A stretch of 64,000 bases of DNA from Phalacrocorax aristotelis (GCF_949628215.1 NC_134284.1:2046001-2110000), one strand, 5' to 3'; shown: positions 24,344 to 37,988, counted from the first letter of the stretch. Program-made: numbers and translations. The notes: generated by a model from the letters alone, not told the origin.

Positions 24344-27300
24344 TAAAACTCAAACATTAAAATTGCATTGGTTTTTGCATTTATGTATACACTAGGTGCT
24401 TTATGAAATATTTATCTAACCATTATAGTTGCCAGATGAGCATAGTTGTCAGTTACATGTCTCTATTAGTATATTTTACCAATAAAGCTTGAAATGGTAA
24501 ATTAACTTTTCCATCCTTGAAATACCAGGAGTTTTTGATTTATTTGCTGTTGGACCACTGAGGCATGAACAAAAAATGAATAATCTCCACTAAAAATAAT
24601 TTTCTAGGAATCAGGGAAGTGCTAAGTCATTTAAGTTCTGCTTTAGGATACAGGTGGGACACCTTTGCTCTCCTCAGTGTGTAGGTTCTGCAATGGTCTG
24701 TTGAGCTTCTCACACAGGCAATGGTAGAATGAGTCAGGGTTTAACAATAACCTTTTTTAACAACTGTCTTTGAGTTCCTATGTAATGATTTTTTTTTTCA
24801 TCATTCTGCTAATTTTGGAAGTTAAAGTTTTATTGAGTAGGCTCCAGAGGTGATTGTAGATTCTTAATAAAATGCTGTAGGCTTTTTGTTTTTTCTTTCT
24901 TTACTTTCAGTCTAGAACATGTACTGTTTTAATTCCAGGTTTGTTACTTTGAGTCTTCCTCTACTATGCTTTTAGAAGAGAAGTGCTTCTGAAAGCACTT
25001 CTCATAAATTAAATCTTTTAAAGCAGTGTCATAGTTTGTTATACATATATGTTATATATAATATATATATGTTATATATATATATAGTTATGTTGTTAGC
25101 ACAAAGATCGAAATGGATCATGGATATAGAGCATATACAGGTTTCTCCATACACAGGAGCGTGTTGGCAGGACAGGGCAGAGGATTGTCATATAGCTCCC
25201 TGCGCTGTGTGTTTTTCTTTTTCTAGGGGAGCACTGGAGTGTTGCAGTCTGTCAGTAATAATTATAATTAAAAAAAAAAAACCCAAACAAAAAACAACCC
25301 AAAAATGGGATCACCTCAGCAGAATCTGAAAGAAGTCCATATGCTAGCTTGCTAAAATGAAGACATCTTAATGAAGGCACTTTGGAACACAAGTGGCTAT
25401 TTTTCCTGCTATATTTATATAATTTTCAAAGTACGAAAGAGAGGTTATACCAGTTATGTAATCTAAAATGACCGTCACTGTGAAGCCCTCTGTTTGCTTA
25501 TATTAAACTTGTCTCTAAAGCGTACAGAGTGATTCTGTTGTGGTTTTCCCCAGTACACATCTGGTACCAAACTGTTTGAAATAGTTGCTGCTGCTAAGTT
25601 GTCTCCTACTGGGAAATCAGAAAGAGTTGAGGTAACCTCGATATGCTCTCTGAGGGCCTCCTCATTAAGCATTACTTAGGCTTGCATTGGCACTTTAACA
25701 CCTGGATGGCTTAGTACAATGCCTCTTAGAAAAAGAGAATTTCTGTAACATCTTTTTCTTAATTTGTTTTTTTAATAAAACACCCTACGCAGGTTGAATT
25801 GACACGAGGAAAGCAACTCATATACATATTCATTAGTTTGTATTTGAGATTCTTTTATAGTTTATTCTTAGTGTAAGCACACTGATGGCTTGCTTTTGGA
25901 ACTTTAATGACAGTTTGATAACGTACTTGTGAGTATTTTTACTGTTACATGACATTGCGCACCATGTACAATACTGTTGATCGGGTTTTTTTAACCAGTC
26001 CTGGTTTTTTTCTTCCACAATTCATTTAGAATATATTTTTAATGAGATTTGCTTGTTTCCAGTGCTAGTTTTATGTCTGGTTACTTACATTAATAAAGCA
26101 ACCCAAATACATTCCAAATCTAAACAATGTGACTCTGGGTTTTTTAATTGTGGAATGATTTTGCATTTGTATTTGCAAATGTATTTATTAATTTGTTTTT
26201 GCGGTCATTGCTGATACAAACGAGTATAATTAGTGAAATAAAAGCTATCTAAAAATTAAAATAATCTCCTCATAAATTAACCAAAAAGACATGTTTTGAA
26301 GCAATCAAAATTTTGTCTATATCAAAAATAATAATGTGTGGTTAAAAAAGCCTAAATCTTCTGATAGCTTCTTAAAGGTTGCTTCTGGAAGTTAGCAAAA
26401 ACACTTCAGTAAGGAAGAATTTAGTTTTTCATGTGCAACAGATGAAATTGACTAAGGCCAGGAAAAGATGCAGAACTGCTTCGGACGGCCTCTGTCTGAT
26501 GCAGTATTGTTACAGTGGTCTAAGGATGTAAACAAGGTAAGGTTTCTGAGGAGGAATAATGTATTTTATCCTACCGAGGGGTGTAGCTGGAAAAGAGCAG
26601 CTACATAGGTGAGAAGCAGACAAAAGAACTGTAAAATTGGGTACTGTGAAATTAAAAAACCCTAGTAACATAATACTGTGGTGCCCTTGGAGCCAAGATG
26701 AGTTTTTCTTTTAGGGTGCTTTAATTGTAGCCTGGATTCTGTTCCCTGGTTAATTCCTGCTGCCTGCACTGGGCTCTGGGCATGTATGGCTGCAAACAGT
26801 TGCTGAGACTATGTAACTGAGACTTTGTGAGTAAAAGTTCAGATCATTTAAGCTTTTTTCGTCATTCAAACTCCATCAGTGGGAATTATGTCCAAATTTC
26901 AAGGCATTGACATGTTTTGGGATTGGTGTTGGGTATTACCAGTATTACGTAGAAGGAGGTTCCTGTTTAACAAAATAAAAAAGCAAAACTAAATTTAAAC
27001 TGGTATCTTAAATTCGACAAGAATTTAGTGTAGCAAAACCAGATGTGAAATCTTACAAAAGGGAAATACGATTTTATTTTTTAAACAACACTGGTTTCAG
27101 CCATTATTCTCTCGCACACGCTCACAAGCACCAACACATGTGTGTTCAAGCGGTCTGGATTGCCTGTGTGGAATTGGGAGGATGACAGTGAAATGGTTTT
27201 TGAATGGGTCTTTTAAACTTGCTAGGACTCAACGTTTACTATGGGAGGATCTTCTACCTCAGAATCCTGCTTAATGTGATCTTAATTAGCCCCTCTAATT

Positions 27301-30300
27301 TCTTGGCAAGGTTGCTGCCCCTTGTCTTCATTCCATCATTCTGGAAATCTTAGTTGCAGCCTGTCTTCCTGCTGGAACAGGCAGGAGAGCGGTGGCTGAC
27401 TGCCGTGCTACAGCCTCCTTGCTATCCTCCTATATTACGGCACGAGTCCTCTGCTGACTAGTCATCCCTGCTGTGGCCGTTTCAGAGCACAGGCCTCCTG
27501 GTCCTGATGCAAACAGCACGTTCCTCCCTATTTACCGGTTTTATTGTGGTCAGCGGTGTCCTTGTTTTATGAATACATGACATTCTTTTAACCCTTGCTT
27601 TATTGGTTCTTTTGATGCATGAACACACATTTGCTTCCATTCATGTTTCATTCAGACTGATCCTAGTATTTCTGTTGCAAATCTCTACAGGCAAAACTCT
27701 AAATGCCTCAGGAAAGGATCCACAGTTTTGGTTTTTTTTATGTAGGTCACTGGTTAAGTATGCCAGACACCTGTGGATAAATTAAAAAGAGCTTTTCCTT
27801 TGGCTCTGCAATCTTGGAAGACGTTTTAGTTTTGCCATGGCAGTTTTCCAGGGACTAGTAAAATATGCAGACTTAATCTTGCTCTCCAGATTGACCCTGA
27901 AAAGTGTGAAATGTGCCCATGTTTCTTTTCAAGGTAACAAGACTATATAGCTGTTACTTAAAACTGAAACTTTTGCATCAGGCAGCTGAGTTACAAAGCT
28001 GAAGGGGTTTCATCTGTAAATGGACACCTTTCAGTTCCTTCATGGAAGAGCAGAAATCGCTACAGATTTTTGCCATACATTTTTGTTGCTACTTCATCTG
28101 CAGAAGCCTAGAGAAATTGCTGGATTATTTTTATTTTCTATTTGTTTGTTTGCATATGGTATAGAGAGATCTGAAATATTTTTTACCTGCTGACAGTGGA
28201 TGATTCAGTACAAGAGAGGAGCAATTACACAAATGCATCATGCAAGCATTCCCAACCATTGTGACATGGTAATTTTTGTAAGAAAGAAAAAGGGAAGAAG
28301 TGGGTGAGAAATACAAGAATACAAAAGCCAACTGCTGAAATAGAAATAATACATGCCTGGGTTAGTAGCAATAGGTGGGCTGAATGTTTAATAAGCAGAG
28401 GTCAACGATACAGCAACTAACATCTTGGTTATTTGTGGATTTACTGCCTGCGTCACAACAAGAAATGTTGTTTTACAGATGACTGCAGAGAACAGATGCA
28501 GGAACCCTGGAAAGCTTTGCTAATGAGCATGTATTTGTATATGTGTATAGGAAAACACAGCAGGCTGTAAGTGATATGATACACCCACTTGCTGATTCTC
28601 CCCAGTCAAACAAGTCACTGCCTGTGTGCAGTGCTCTTTGGTGGAAGAAGTAGGATGTGCATATACGGTTCTTCTCTTTTCTGATGGTGGCTGCTGTCTT
28701 TTATAGGGTTAGTTGTATTCTACATGTGGCTTAGGTTCATGTAATTTTTACATGCATATGGCTAATACATGGTAGACCTTATCAGGTTACATATATGTAG
28801 CAAGACAATGAAATAATTTCTTAGTTTCAGAAAATAAAACTAGAAACTAATTTTAGGTTATGTTGTTCCAGCTTTAAATATTTTTTTTTATACTGAAAAA
28901 TCTTATTGAAATCTGTTTGATTTTAATACGCTAATAGACCTGAAAATTCCATGTCAGCAAAAAGATTCTCTTCAGCTGCATCTATCAGCAAAGCACAAGT
29001 TTAAAATCTTATAGTGTGTATGGATGATTGAGGAGGGAGTTTGTGTCATCAGTCTGTGCTACGCCATAAGCCCCCACTAGCGCAAGGAAACATATGGCAA
29101 AGTTTTGGCAGTGTTATGGCAGGTTTCAGAGTAGAGTATCTTCTTCTGTGCCCAGCAACTTATGAAGTCCAAATATAGATGGCTAGTTGTATTTCTAACA
29201 CTAGGGAAGAAAAGGAGACTTACAGTAAAAATGACTATGTTATCTTCCTTTTCCAGGGTTATACTGATTTTTTTCAGTTTATAACTCACAGTGCTTAAGA
29301 TGTGTGTCAGGGTCCCCAGCTCTACCTTCTCGTTCCCAGCAAGTATTGTCTGAGTCTATTCCCAGAGCTGAGAGGAGCCAAGAGAACCATTCATTACAGA
29401 GTCAGCTGTGGAGGGAGGGAAGAAACCTTGTTTCTAAATATAATGTAAATTAATCCCACTGCACAGGACGTATTAAGCATATGTAATTTCTATCTGAAGA
29501 CACATTTGTATAAAGAAGCAAGAGCAAATATGCCCATCTGGTGACCTGGTGAATGGCTGCATGGCAAAGCTATATAAAGAATAAAATTTTGTTTCTGATA
29601 ACCTGGCACTTCGGAGAAAGGAAAGCACAGTCAAACTGATGCAGAAACAACAGCAGATCTTTCTTAGTTGCATAAAGAAAAAAAAAGGGTCATGAGACCC
29701 TGGGGTAGGCCAGAAATTAATTTCTGCTCTATGATATAGCTGTTACTATGGTGTCTTTCAGCTACAAACTCTATAATTTCAGCTGCAACAGAGGATGAAA
29801 ATTGATGCTAATGGGTAGGAATTATTTTTTTTTTTAATCAAGAATGCAAGATGGCCTCAATTACCAAGGAAAATAGAAAGTCTGTCTTCCAACTGCTAGT
29901 GATTACCACAGGCTTTTTAAACTCTGCTCCTCTGTTAAGTATAATCCATTTTAAATTGTGTGTACTTCTGCTTTTTTCCTCAATAAATAAGCCAGGGAAA
30001 AACAGCTAACCAGTAATTTAGTCAAATTGTCCAGTTGGTTGTATAGTATTAGTACAGATCTCACATATCCACCCCACTACAATATGGCACAGCAACTAAT
30101 TTATTTTATAAGTTTTGCCTTAATATCTTGAGTGGACAACTGGAAAAGTATTAGATACAGAAAAAATAATTTTGCATAAGCACGATGTTGTTGGACCATG
30201 TCCACGTTGCGTTGTGGTCTGGTAGCATTTTGTACAGATATCAAGGTGAAGGCAGGAGGGAGTAAGGCTCTGAATGACACAGGAGGTCGTCAGGTCCTGA

Positions 30301-32949
30301 GTGCCAGATGGAAAGTTGTTCCTGTCTGCTGTGGATGCTGGAGCAGCTTACAGTGCGGGCCAAAGCCTGGAGTTGCTCTAAAAGACCTAAGTTCTTCCAC
30401 AGCCTCAGAAGTGCAGAACTGTCAGTCTCCTCCTGGATCTGACCTTGGCCTGTTGCGCAGAGAGGGCAGGGTCCTGCAGGCTTCTCCTGGAAGAACCTAG
30501 TAGGGACTGGGGCTGGCCAGGTATATGAAGCAAAGTTGAGCCACATCTGCGATGTGAAAAGTCACATCTAAGTGACCACGTCTCCTTAACAGCACCAACA
30601 TGCCTGCATATGAATTGCAGGTGCATGTGGGTGAGGTCAGAGAAGAAAGGAGCGTCTGAAGAGGTGTGTCTGGACATACATAGCGGGGCTACTGGCTCTC
30701 TACAAACAAAGAGGTACTGACAGATAGCATTTAAAAACAAATCTTAAATGTACTTGCTCCCTGTGTTAAGACTGCTATTTACAATTAGATTCAGCGCAGT
30801 GGTCAGGGGGGCTCAAGTAAATTGCAGTGTTGCTTGACATCACCTTGCATAAGAAGTGCTCCTGTTGCATCCTCTCAGTCGTTTCATGACATACAGGTTC
30901 AAAATGGCCCCTTTCTGCATTTTTTATAAAACAAAGGAACAAAAGCTATTCTTATACCAAGGATGATGATGAATCGACAGACAGGTTGTTCAGGAAAATT
31001 ACCTGCTTCATTTGCATCCCAGGCCTTGTAGTGTTTCAGTAGCAACATCTGATTTGCTCTCTGAGGGCGACTGGCACAAATCCTGGTGTAAGAGAGGCCA
31101 GATGGTTCACTAGATGTGATACTTGGTTGGTGAAGGAGATGTAGGATCCCGTACTTCTGCTAAGGATTTAATGTATGTTGATGTGGACATCCAATATTTT
31201 TACCTCTTCTATATTTATTTCTTTTATTTCTATTTCCCTCCTCTATAGAGGAGGTAAAAACGTTGGTCCCCATGTCATGGGGGACTCTCAGGAAGGGCAT
31301 GTAAAGTCCTTGGGTTTAAAACCTTTTGGTTATATTTTTGCAATAAGTAAAACAAGCTGGTCCCTTAGGCACTGTGATTCAAAAAGTTAATAACTTCTTA
31401 TATTCCTGTTATGGTTAGAGCAGTAAATCTGGACGTTCTTTTTCAGGTTTTTCATTTCCTAGCTTAGGTTTCAAAGGTAATGCTATACATTTGTCCTATT
31501 TTCCTGACGTGGGAACAATCCAAGGCCCTGAATTTGCAGATGCAATACTCTAAACTTTTTTCCTTTCAAGGAGCTTGAAGAGTTTCAGGTTCTTTGAGGA
31601 CATCAGCTTTAAAATAGAGGCAAGGAATTCAGACAAGTCAAGTGTACTTCAGCAAAATAAGTGGGACTGAAATGATTGTGGTGGCTGTTGAAGGACTGTA
31701 GTTTATCAAAAGGGAGAAAATGATTGTTCTGCCCAGAAATTCTGTCCATTTAACAGGACAGTAAGTACAAAAAGTGAGGTGGGAAAAAGTGGCAGTGGGT
31801 ATGGAGAACTGGAGAATTATTAGCGCAGCACTTTCGTACCTCCCTTCAGATATCCTTATCTGAAAGAAATACAAGTGGGTATTGAAGACCTTCAGCATGA
31901 CACAGTTACTTTAGACAGACAATACATTTATAAAATACTGAGGACAACAGTAAGAAAAGTCACAAATGGAATTATATTAATGATCATTTGCCATAGTGAT
32001 TTTGACATTACAAATACCATCATATCACACAAGTTATGATTGCTGTAAGAACAATTTTAAATTTTTTCATATGTTTTCTAACTTTACTCCATCTTCACCT
32101 CACAAGTCACAGTAGCTGCTGCCAGTGGATTTTGTAGGCAGGTGTTGGCTTTGGACTATCCCTAGGCAATTCTGCAACAAAAGTCAATGACTTGCCTGTT
32201 GCTGCAAGGAAATCTTATGTTTGCTTTCTGGGACTAGGCTGCTGTGAACTACCTCCTTCCCTAAAATCTTTTCTGCCTTGTAACTATACACTTTTTTTGG
32301 GGGAACAGAAACCATGTAGATCAGTATCAGACTCTAAATGAAAGGGCTTCCAATACAATTTACATCTGTGCTGGAATGCTCTGCAGGTAACTACTCTGCA
32401 TTGGGCAAAGCCATGCTTGATGTAGTTCAGTTGAGCTGAGTTTAGTGACCAGAGCTCCATGCTGATAAATCTCTTACATAATTGTACTTCTAAATCAATA
32501 TTTATGATGTAAGTAGGAACATGTGAATGAGAATTATAAGAATAGGAATGAGAAACATTATCTTAAAATTAAGGAGATCACAGGTTTTATGAAGGAAAAA
32601 AAAGGTTCGGTATACAGCAAGCCTTGTTCCAGGGTAGTTCTCTTGCAGCAGACACTTCATCTTGCGTATAAACCATTTGGTTGCATATGTACACAAACTG
32701 AAAATATGAGAAATACGTTAAAAAAACAAATTAAGCTATTACCCACACTTTTAAACTGGAGTGCAATTGTTATTTTATCACTGAATTTTGAAGTTGGTAG
32801 CTAGAATGTTAAAATAGGTTGGATTTGGTTTCAGGAAGTTTACTTTTTGCTTTGGGGTTTTTTTTTCAATCTATAAAGGCAATTTCGTCAGTCTGATGAC
32901 TATACCTTTAAAAACTAAAATATACAGGAATTATAAAGTGGTACAAGAA
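24344..32949. other. Intron 1, unique sequence
   Basis: AT-rich intronic DNA with an AT microsatellite (25040-25088) and an A-rich patch (about 25267-25305). A more GC-rich patch at about 30200-30720 has overlapping short frames on both strands but no recognisable protein. Nothing else could be identified. Confidence 0.55.
25040..25088. repeat. (AT)n / TATATA microsatellite
   Basis: Imperfect run of TA/AT steps interrupted by two GTT units (TATGTTATATATAATATATATATG...). It is self-complementary and may form cruciforms. Confidence 0.9.
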
Positions 32950-33033
32950 TTTGGCCCTGCTTGAGCAGCAGTTTGGTCCAGATGATCTTCAGAGGTCCCT
33001 TCCAGCCTCAACCATTCTGTGATTCTCTGATAA
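32950..33033 (+). mobile_element. CR1 LINE 3' end, short
   Basis: Contains CAGTTTGGTCCAGATGATCT, then AGAGGTCCCTTCCAGCCTCA and ATTCTGTGATTCTCTGAT, a degenerate avian CR1 tail. It is truncated to about 85 bp. Confidence 0.8.
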
Positions 33034-35749
33034 AGTTATGCATTTCTTCAGGCTATGTAAGCCAACACGTATCCTGATACACCCCTGTTCCCTCTGGAGG
33101 TGAATAAGTAAACATACATTTTAACATAAGAAGGGGATTTGATAGCTACCTATCATGGGTTGCCAAAAATGTTTCCAGTGAAATGCTTTTTGAGTGAGGT
33201 TTGTCTTTCAACAGAACAAGTTCTGTGGAAAACACCTTATTTGAAATACCTCAGAAAATAATAAAAAAGAGAGTTTGAGGGTTGGGAATGTAATCATCCT
33301 GGTGTTTCAACAAGAGAAGTTTTTTCTGTTCATCACATTGACAGAACCTGTGACCTTTTCAGTTAATTGTTTTCAATGGAGGGTCTTAAAGGCTAGAGCC
33401 CAGTTTCCAACCTTTTTTGTTGCTTCCGGCTTTGTTTTTTTCCTAAAGAGGGCTGCAGGCTCCTTACCTGTAACACTGCACGGAGCGTGGGTGGGGTGTG
33501 CAGGGGCTCATGACTGGGAAGGATGGCTGGATCCTGAGAACCCCGCTTTGGATGGGGGGCGGAATCAGCAGGCAGAGGAAGGGAAGCTGTGAGGAGGATG
33601 AATTTGCTAGATTGTGGTCAGTGTTTTGATTCAGTTATGTACTGATTAATGTTAACAAAAATGTAGGATGAATGTCATACCCAGCTAATGGATTGGTTCC
33701 ATGAGTTAATCGGCAAAGATCAAGATTTCTTCTTTTTCTGGATGACTGCATGGCAAATGCATTTGTTTTAGATAACAGGCTGGTTTCCATGGGGATCGCC
33801 CTTCTGCTTGTTAAAGGTACTATTAAGAATCTTTCTCATTATTTGAATTATTGCTAAGAGCTAGTATTCCAAAACTCTCAGCTGTTGATGCCTTCATCAA
33901 CACTTTGTGTCTGGCAGTGAAATCGAGGAGGGTACACCTCGGAAGAGGAGAAAAAATATTTTTTGCTGCTTTGAATCAGACTAATGCACTCTGATAACGT
34001 TTCATGCTCAGAGAATGTTACTCCTAACAGATACAGTGAACTTGAAACACTATAAAGGCTTGAAGGATGTCTGGGCAGCATGCTACGTTGGGCTGTTATA
34101 TTTACTTACTCAATGTACTTCTGTACAACTTCCTGTAATCTGTGGACGCTTATCTGTGGTATTTCTCAATTAAAAAAAAATTGTAGGGGATGACTGGAAA
34201 CAACTATCCTTTCGATCTGAATACATTAGAATTGGTATACATAGATATTTTATTGAATTTTATTGATTTTATTATTGGTAGTATTGATAATATAAGAGAA
34301 TAAAACAAACTGACATTCTTTGGCAGGCTTTATACATGTGCTTGTTTCTAACATGAAAAGAGCTGCTTCTCATGCAATATTACCTTTAATATTTCCTATT
34401 CCTCTTTTTTACTTGGAGAAATTTTCAAAGGCAGAGACAAACTGGATACTTACCTCCTGCTCATTCAGTTTGTGTACTCACAAGGTTATTAACTAATGTC
34501 AGGTGTAGTAAGGGTTATATGTAGACATAGCTCATTCTCTGAGAGAGGCAATGATACGCTTTTCCTTTTTAAATGAAAAGTACTTAGTCTTTTTCTTTTA
34601 GTAGTGGAATTCTGTGCAACCCGTATGGGGTATGCTTTGTCACATGTGGTTGTTTCTAAGTGACACTCATGTCCCAGGCAGTATTGATGCTTTCCGGCTC
34701 CTTGTTCACTCCAACTTTCCCTGGATGCCTCCCAGCTAACCAGTACAATGCCATTACGAAGTTCGAATCCAAGGTTATGTATCCCTTAGCTGGTTATCCA
34801 GCAAAAACACCTCAGAAACTAACCCGTGGTAGAAAATGACAGCTTTGCCCCCTGTGAGGATGTGCAACAGCCTAGTACAGTTGTAAGCCAAGGAGAATAC
34901 TGGTGTTAGACTAACATCTTTAACAAGTTACAACAGTGAATGACTAATACATACAGAACACAAAAGTGCATCTAGACATTGTGAAAAGATTCAGAGTGCA
35001 ACTGCTGTAATGCTTGTTGAATTACGTTGTTGCCTGGAATGTTGTTATCCTCTTCCATGGAAAGGAGTTGCTGGGAAATGGTGAGTGGTAGTGAAATGTG
35101 AAATGCGAAATGCATGCAGTTTTGTTCTGAAGCTTGTTAATATTTAACACCGTGCAAAGTTTCTGTTTTAATTTCTTCTCTGAGTGGGCATCCTTTGAGA
35201 TGCATGAAGGGAAATACTAGATTTGAAGGCATCAGCAGAAAGAGCTACCTATCTATACTGAAACTGATCTGGTTCATCAGAGCAGCTTATTGATACACAA
35301 GTTACTCATAATTGCAAGTGGAAGAAGAATGTTTCCCTGAGTTATATTCACTTACTAATTTTGCAGTGTCCCAAGTAGACATTTCTGTCTGCTTATCCTT
35401 TTTTCCCTTTTCAGGCTCTGACTATTTTGTCTGTCTAAAGAGTTCTTCCTCATCTTAGAACCAATATTGTTTTTACACTTTATTCTTTCCACCAACCGGA
35501 ACCCTCTGATTTCTTTTATTTTTCCATTTTTCACTTACATGAATTGTAATGGAGGTGAAACTATCTTTGGAAATAAGGTTATAAAACCAATGCAATTCAA
35601 ACTAGATGAAAGAAATTAAAACAAAAAAACCCAAAACCAAACCAACGAACCCACAAAAAAAAAAATTCCCCCCAAAACACCCCCTAGCTTCTCCCCTACT
35701 CTAGGGCATTGTAATAATTTATTATTATTTCATGAGAAGCACTTTGGTA
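33034..35749. other. Intron 1, unique sequence
   Basis: No gene. It is AT-rich, with an A/C-rich low-complexity patch at about 35617-35690. Confidence 0.5.
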
Positions 35750-36226
35750 ATAACTGAGGAGTTAGAGATATTTTTGAAAGCAAGTGGTTCGATTGACTGA
35801 ATATCTCCTAGCAACTTAGGAAGCTTTTAATACAACTGATGGAATACTGCCTCTGGAATATATTGTCAAGCCTTAAGCACCTGCCAAAACCATATGATGA
35901 TTCCATTCTTTAAAACACATCAAATAGTAAATACGTAACTCAATATTTTGTCAGCTACCAAAAAGTTACTTGCATAAGACGCTTGACACAATATATAGAA
36001 AGCAGGGTCAGATGATAAGCAGTACAGCAAGCAGTGAAAGCAAAAAACAGCCACTAATGAGCACTAGACTTTGATATACAGTAAGGCAAGCAAGCCCCGT
36101 GGCAAGCACAGAAGCCAGCCGATTAAAAGCTAAAAAACAGCAGCTATAAATTTGATCTAGCGCATTCCAATCAAATCTGTTATTATCTCAAACCCTTCAA
36201 ACCCCATGTTGGGTACCAAAAAGGAC
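35750..36226 (-). mobile_element. ERV leader (internal sequence next to the LTR)
   Basis: On the minus strand this directly follows the LTR at 36227-36806 and contains a primer-binding-site-like segment (36202-36218). The sequence beyond resembles the untranslated leader of the avian ERV family that carries this LTR. No gag or pol frame follows, so the rest of the provirus is missing. The far (low-coordinate) boundary is a guess. Confidence 0.45.
36202..36218 (-). other. Primer-binding-site-like sequence
   Basis: Minus-strand TGGTACCCAACATGGGG lies 8 bases inside the LTR edge. It has the TGG start of retroviral primer-binding sites and resembles a lysine-tRNA-type site with several decayed positions. 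The tRNA assignment is tentative. Confidence 0.5.
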
Positions 36227-36806
36227 TGTCGTGGTTTAGACCCAGTCAGTAACTAAGCACCATGCAGCTGCTCGCTCACTCCCCCCTGGTGGGACAGGGG
36301 AGAGAATTAGAAGAGTAAAAGTGAGAAAACTTGTGGGTTAAGATAAGAACAGTTTAATAGGTAAAGCAAAAGCTCTGTGTGCCGCAAGCAAAGGAAAACA
36401 AGGAATTCTTTCACTCCTTCCCACGGGCAGGCAGGTGCTCAGCCCTCCCCAGGAAAGCAGGGCTCCATCACGTGTAACAGTTACTTGGGAAGACAAACAC
36501 CATCACTCCAAACATCCCCCCCTTCCTTCTTCTTCCCCAGCTCTATATGCTGAGCATGACGTCATATGGTGTGGGACATCCCTTGGGTCAGTTGGGGTCA
36601 GCTGTCCCGGCTGTGCCCCCTCCCAGCTTCTTGTGTACCCGGCAGAGCATGGGGAGCTGAAAAAGTCCTTGACCAGTGTAAGCGCTACTCAGCAACAGCC
36701 AAAACATTTCCATATTATCAACACTGTTTTTAGCACAAATCCAAAACATAGCCCCATACTAGCTACTATGAAGAAAATTAACTTTATCCCAGGTGAAACC
36801 AGGACA
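36227..36806 (-). mobile_element. LTR of an avian endogenous retrovirus, subtype 2
   Basis: A 580-bp element with inverted ends TGTCGTGGTTT and AAACCAGGACA. On the minus strand it shows, in order, a perfect CRE palindrome TGACGTCA (36557-36564 on +), a TATA-like CATATAGA about 10 bases downstream, and a TATTAAA polyadenylation-type signal near 36354-36360. It is antisense to GPR176. Because the leader with a primer-binding site lies on its 3' side, it is a 5' LTR of a truncated provirus rather than a plain solo LTR. No convincing target-site duplication is seen, consistent with truncation. Confidence 0.82.
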
Positions 36807-37900
36807 GTGAGGTAGATTTTAAAGTTAATACTGCATGCTTCTCTTGAAACAGTACACTGTTTTATCAAGAAGCTAAACTTGACTTTCTGGTATTTCTTGG
36901 TACTTGCCACTTGGGATACACATGGGCCATATGAACAAGAATATGATCTTGCTGGCAATATTATGTGGGCAACCAAAGGAAAACTCTACTTGGCAATAAA
37001 AGCTTGGGGGTTTTTTAATTGGTTAGAGCAAAAAGCAAGCCAAAGAATGGTAGTGTCAACATAGATAAGTGTGGGGGACTGCAGCTGCTTTTTCATATCT
37101 CAATCAACAGTTTAAGATGCTGTTTTCTCTAATTGTGTATATTTGTAGGTACTCTACCAAAACACTAAAAAATCTGACTGCCTCGTAAATCAAATCCACT
37201 CAAAAGAGCTTCTGGTAGGTGTCAACAACATACAGTATTAACAACATGCAGTTGTTAATGCAGTAAGAACAACTTAACTTTTTTTGGAGATAGGAAGCTA
37301 AGCTCTGCATGCTGTCCAGCTGCAGCAGAGTAAATGGAGTTGACTTGTCATGCAGTATTTTTATGCTGGTAGCTATGCTTTGGTTGATCTGGTGGTACTG
37401 CACAGTACGTCTCCAGGAGAAATAAGAGAGAATCACATTTCATTAAGATGACACTAGCCCTTACCATGTAGTTACTGTTAGTGCAAAACAACTAGCTCTC
37501 ACATGAGCTATGCACTGAGCACAGCTGCATAATTCGGCCAATGCTGAGATTTTTACTAATTCACTAATACCAGTCATTCAGGACAATTTTTGCCTGGTGC
37601 ACAGCGAACTGGATGACAAAGAATGATTGCAGTAATTCTTCAGTATGAAAATTTGAACATAGTTTAATCAGTCTCATGCACAGAGCTATTACATTTTATT
37701 TTTGTCTTGGATTTGCCATGTAGTAAGGTGATTAATGGCTGTCTGTAGCTTAGTGTCTTATGGAAAGAGAAGTGTTTAATCATTCAAATTGATTAGCTAG
37801 GGGATAGTATCATCAAGAGATAGGTGCTCCACTAGAGATTTTTCTCCATTAAAACCACTGTGAAGAATTGCTAGGGAGAGTCATATCAAGTATGCTTGCT
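36807..37900. other. Intron 1, unique sequence
   Basis: Nothing recognisable. It is AT-rich intronic DNA. Confidence 0.5.
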
Positions 37901-37988
37901 TTCATAGAATCATAGAATCGTTAAGGCTGGAAAAGACCCTTAAGATCATTGAGTCTAACCACTAACCTATCACTGCCGAGTCCATCAT
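37901..37988 (-). mobile_element. CR1 LINE 3' end, antisense
   Basis: Begins TTCATAGAATCATAGAATCG, the reverse complement of the CR1 tail, then GGCTGGAAAAGACC and AAGATCATTGAGTCTAACC. It is a 5'-truncated avian CR1 inserted antisense to GPR176. Confidence 0.9.

Noticed and set aside
30198..30740. GC-rich patch with frames of 100-111 codons on both strands
   Set aside because: The frames are antisense shadows of one another, no family is recognised, and no exon boundaries fit.
33783..33796. GTTTCCATGGGGAT as an RFX X-box; similarly GTTGCTATGGAGAC at 9268
   Set aside because: Matches of about 11 of 14 are expected by chance in 64 kb, and neither is near a promoter.
34757..34775. GTTCGAATCC, a tRNA T-loop-like string
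   Set aside because: The flanks cannot form a T stem and no A-box or acceptor stem is present, so it is not a tRNA gene or clear SINE.
36435..36815. A 126-codon + strand frame within the LTR
   Set aside because: It lies antisense within a recognised LTR and corresponds to no retroviral protein.
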